A stretch of DNA of 64,000 nucleotides, taken from the NCBI GenBank assembly GCA_905182285.1, contig CAJJAY010000012.1, positions 62,001-126,000 on the forward strand, in the 5' to 3' direction. The position numbers and the translations under genes are program-made. Below, one piece after another: positions 63,986-64,000 of this stretch; position 1 is the first letter of the stretch; every line of letters starts with the position of its first letter. The stretch comes from an uncultured Amylibacter sp. (GTDB lineage Bacteria > Pseudomonadota > Alphaproteobacteria > Rhodobacterales > Rhodobacteraceae). The notes under the pieces were generated by a model. It made no database searches, was not told the DNA's origin, and was given only the letters and a program-made list of their open reading frames with translations.

Positions 63986-64000
63986 ATGAAAACAAATGAT
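63986..64000 (+). CDS. Possible start of the next gene (MKTND...), cut by window end; position suggests tsaD
   Basis: ATG AAA ACA AAT GAT divergent from hemC. In many alphaproteobacteria tsaD is divergent from hemC. Sequence too short to confirm. Confidence 0.2.

Overview
AT-rich, gene-dense chromosomal window, most likely from a streamlined (probably marine) alphaproteobacterium with Rhodobacterales-like gene order; this lineage call is inference. Almost all of it is housekeeping: coaBC-dut-moeB, rpoH, gshB, rsmI, glnD-murJ, trpS, rpmH-rnpA-yidD, ttcA, yidC-MOSC-engB-argB, etfBA, a reduced PTS-Ntr cluster next to pckA, recO-era-rnc-lepB-acpS-pdxJ, rel/spo-rpoZ, ispH-rnhA, fmt-def-def, selO, accA, lysA-argH, tRNA-Leu(UAA), hemC. 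I saw no CRISPR array, prophage, transposase or integrase. The most interesting signal is the roughly 95-nt structured leader of a TTG-initiated creatinase gene (about 23200-23296). It holds two mutually exclusive hairpins, one of which buries part of the Shine-Dalgarno and the start codon, as in a translational riboswitch, and I cannot assign it to a class I know. Other points worth a look: a peptide deformylase paralog with a lost active site, a rhomboid without its Ser/His residues, a perfect 20-bp LacI-type palindrome before pckA, and a terminator hairpin embedded in the coding 3' end of an EamA transporter gene that overlaps creatinase tail-to-tail. No homology search or folding program was run.
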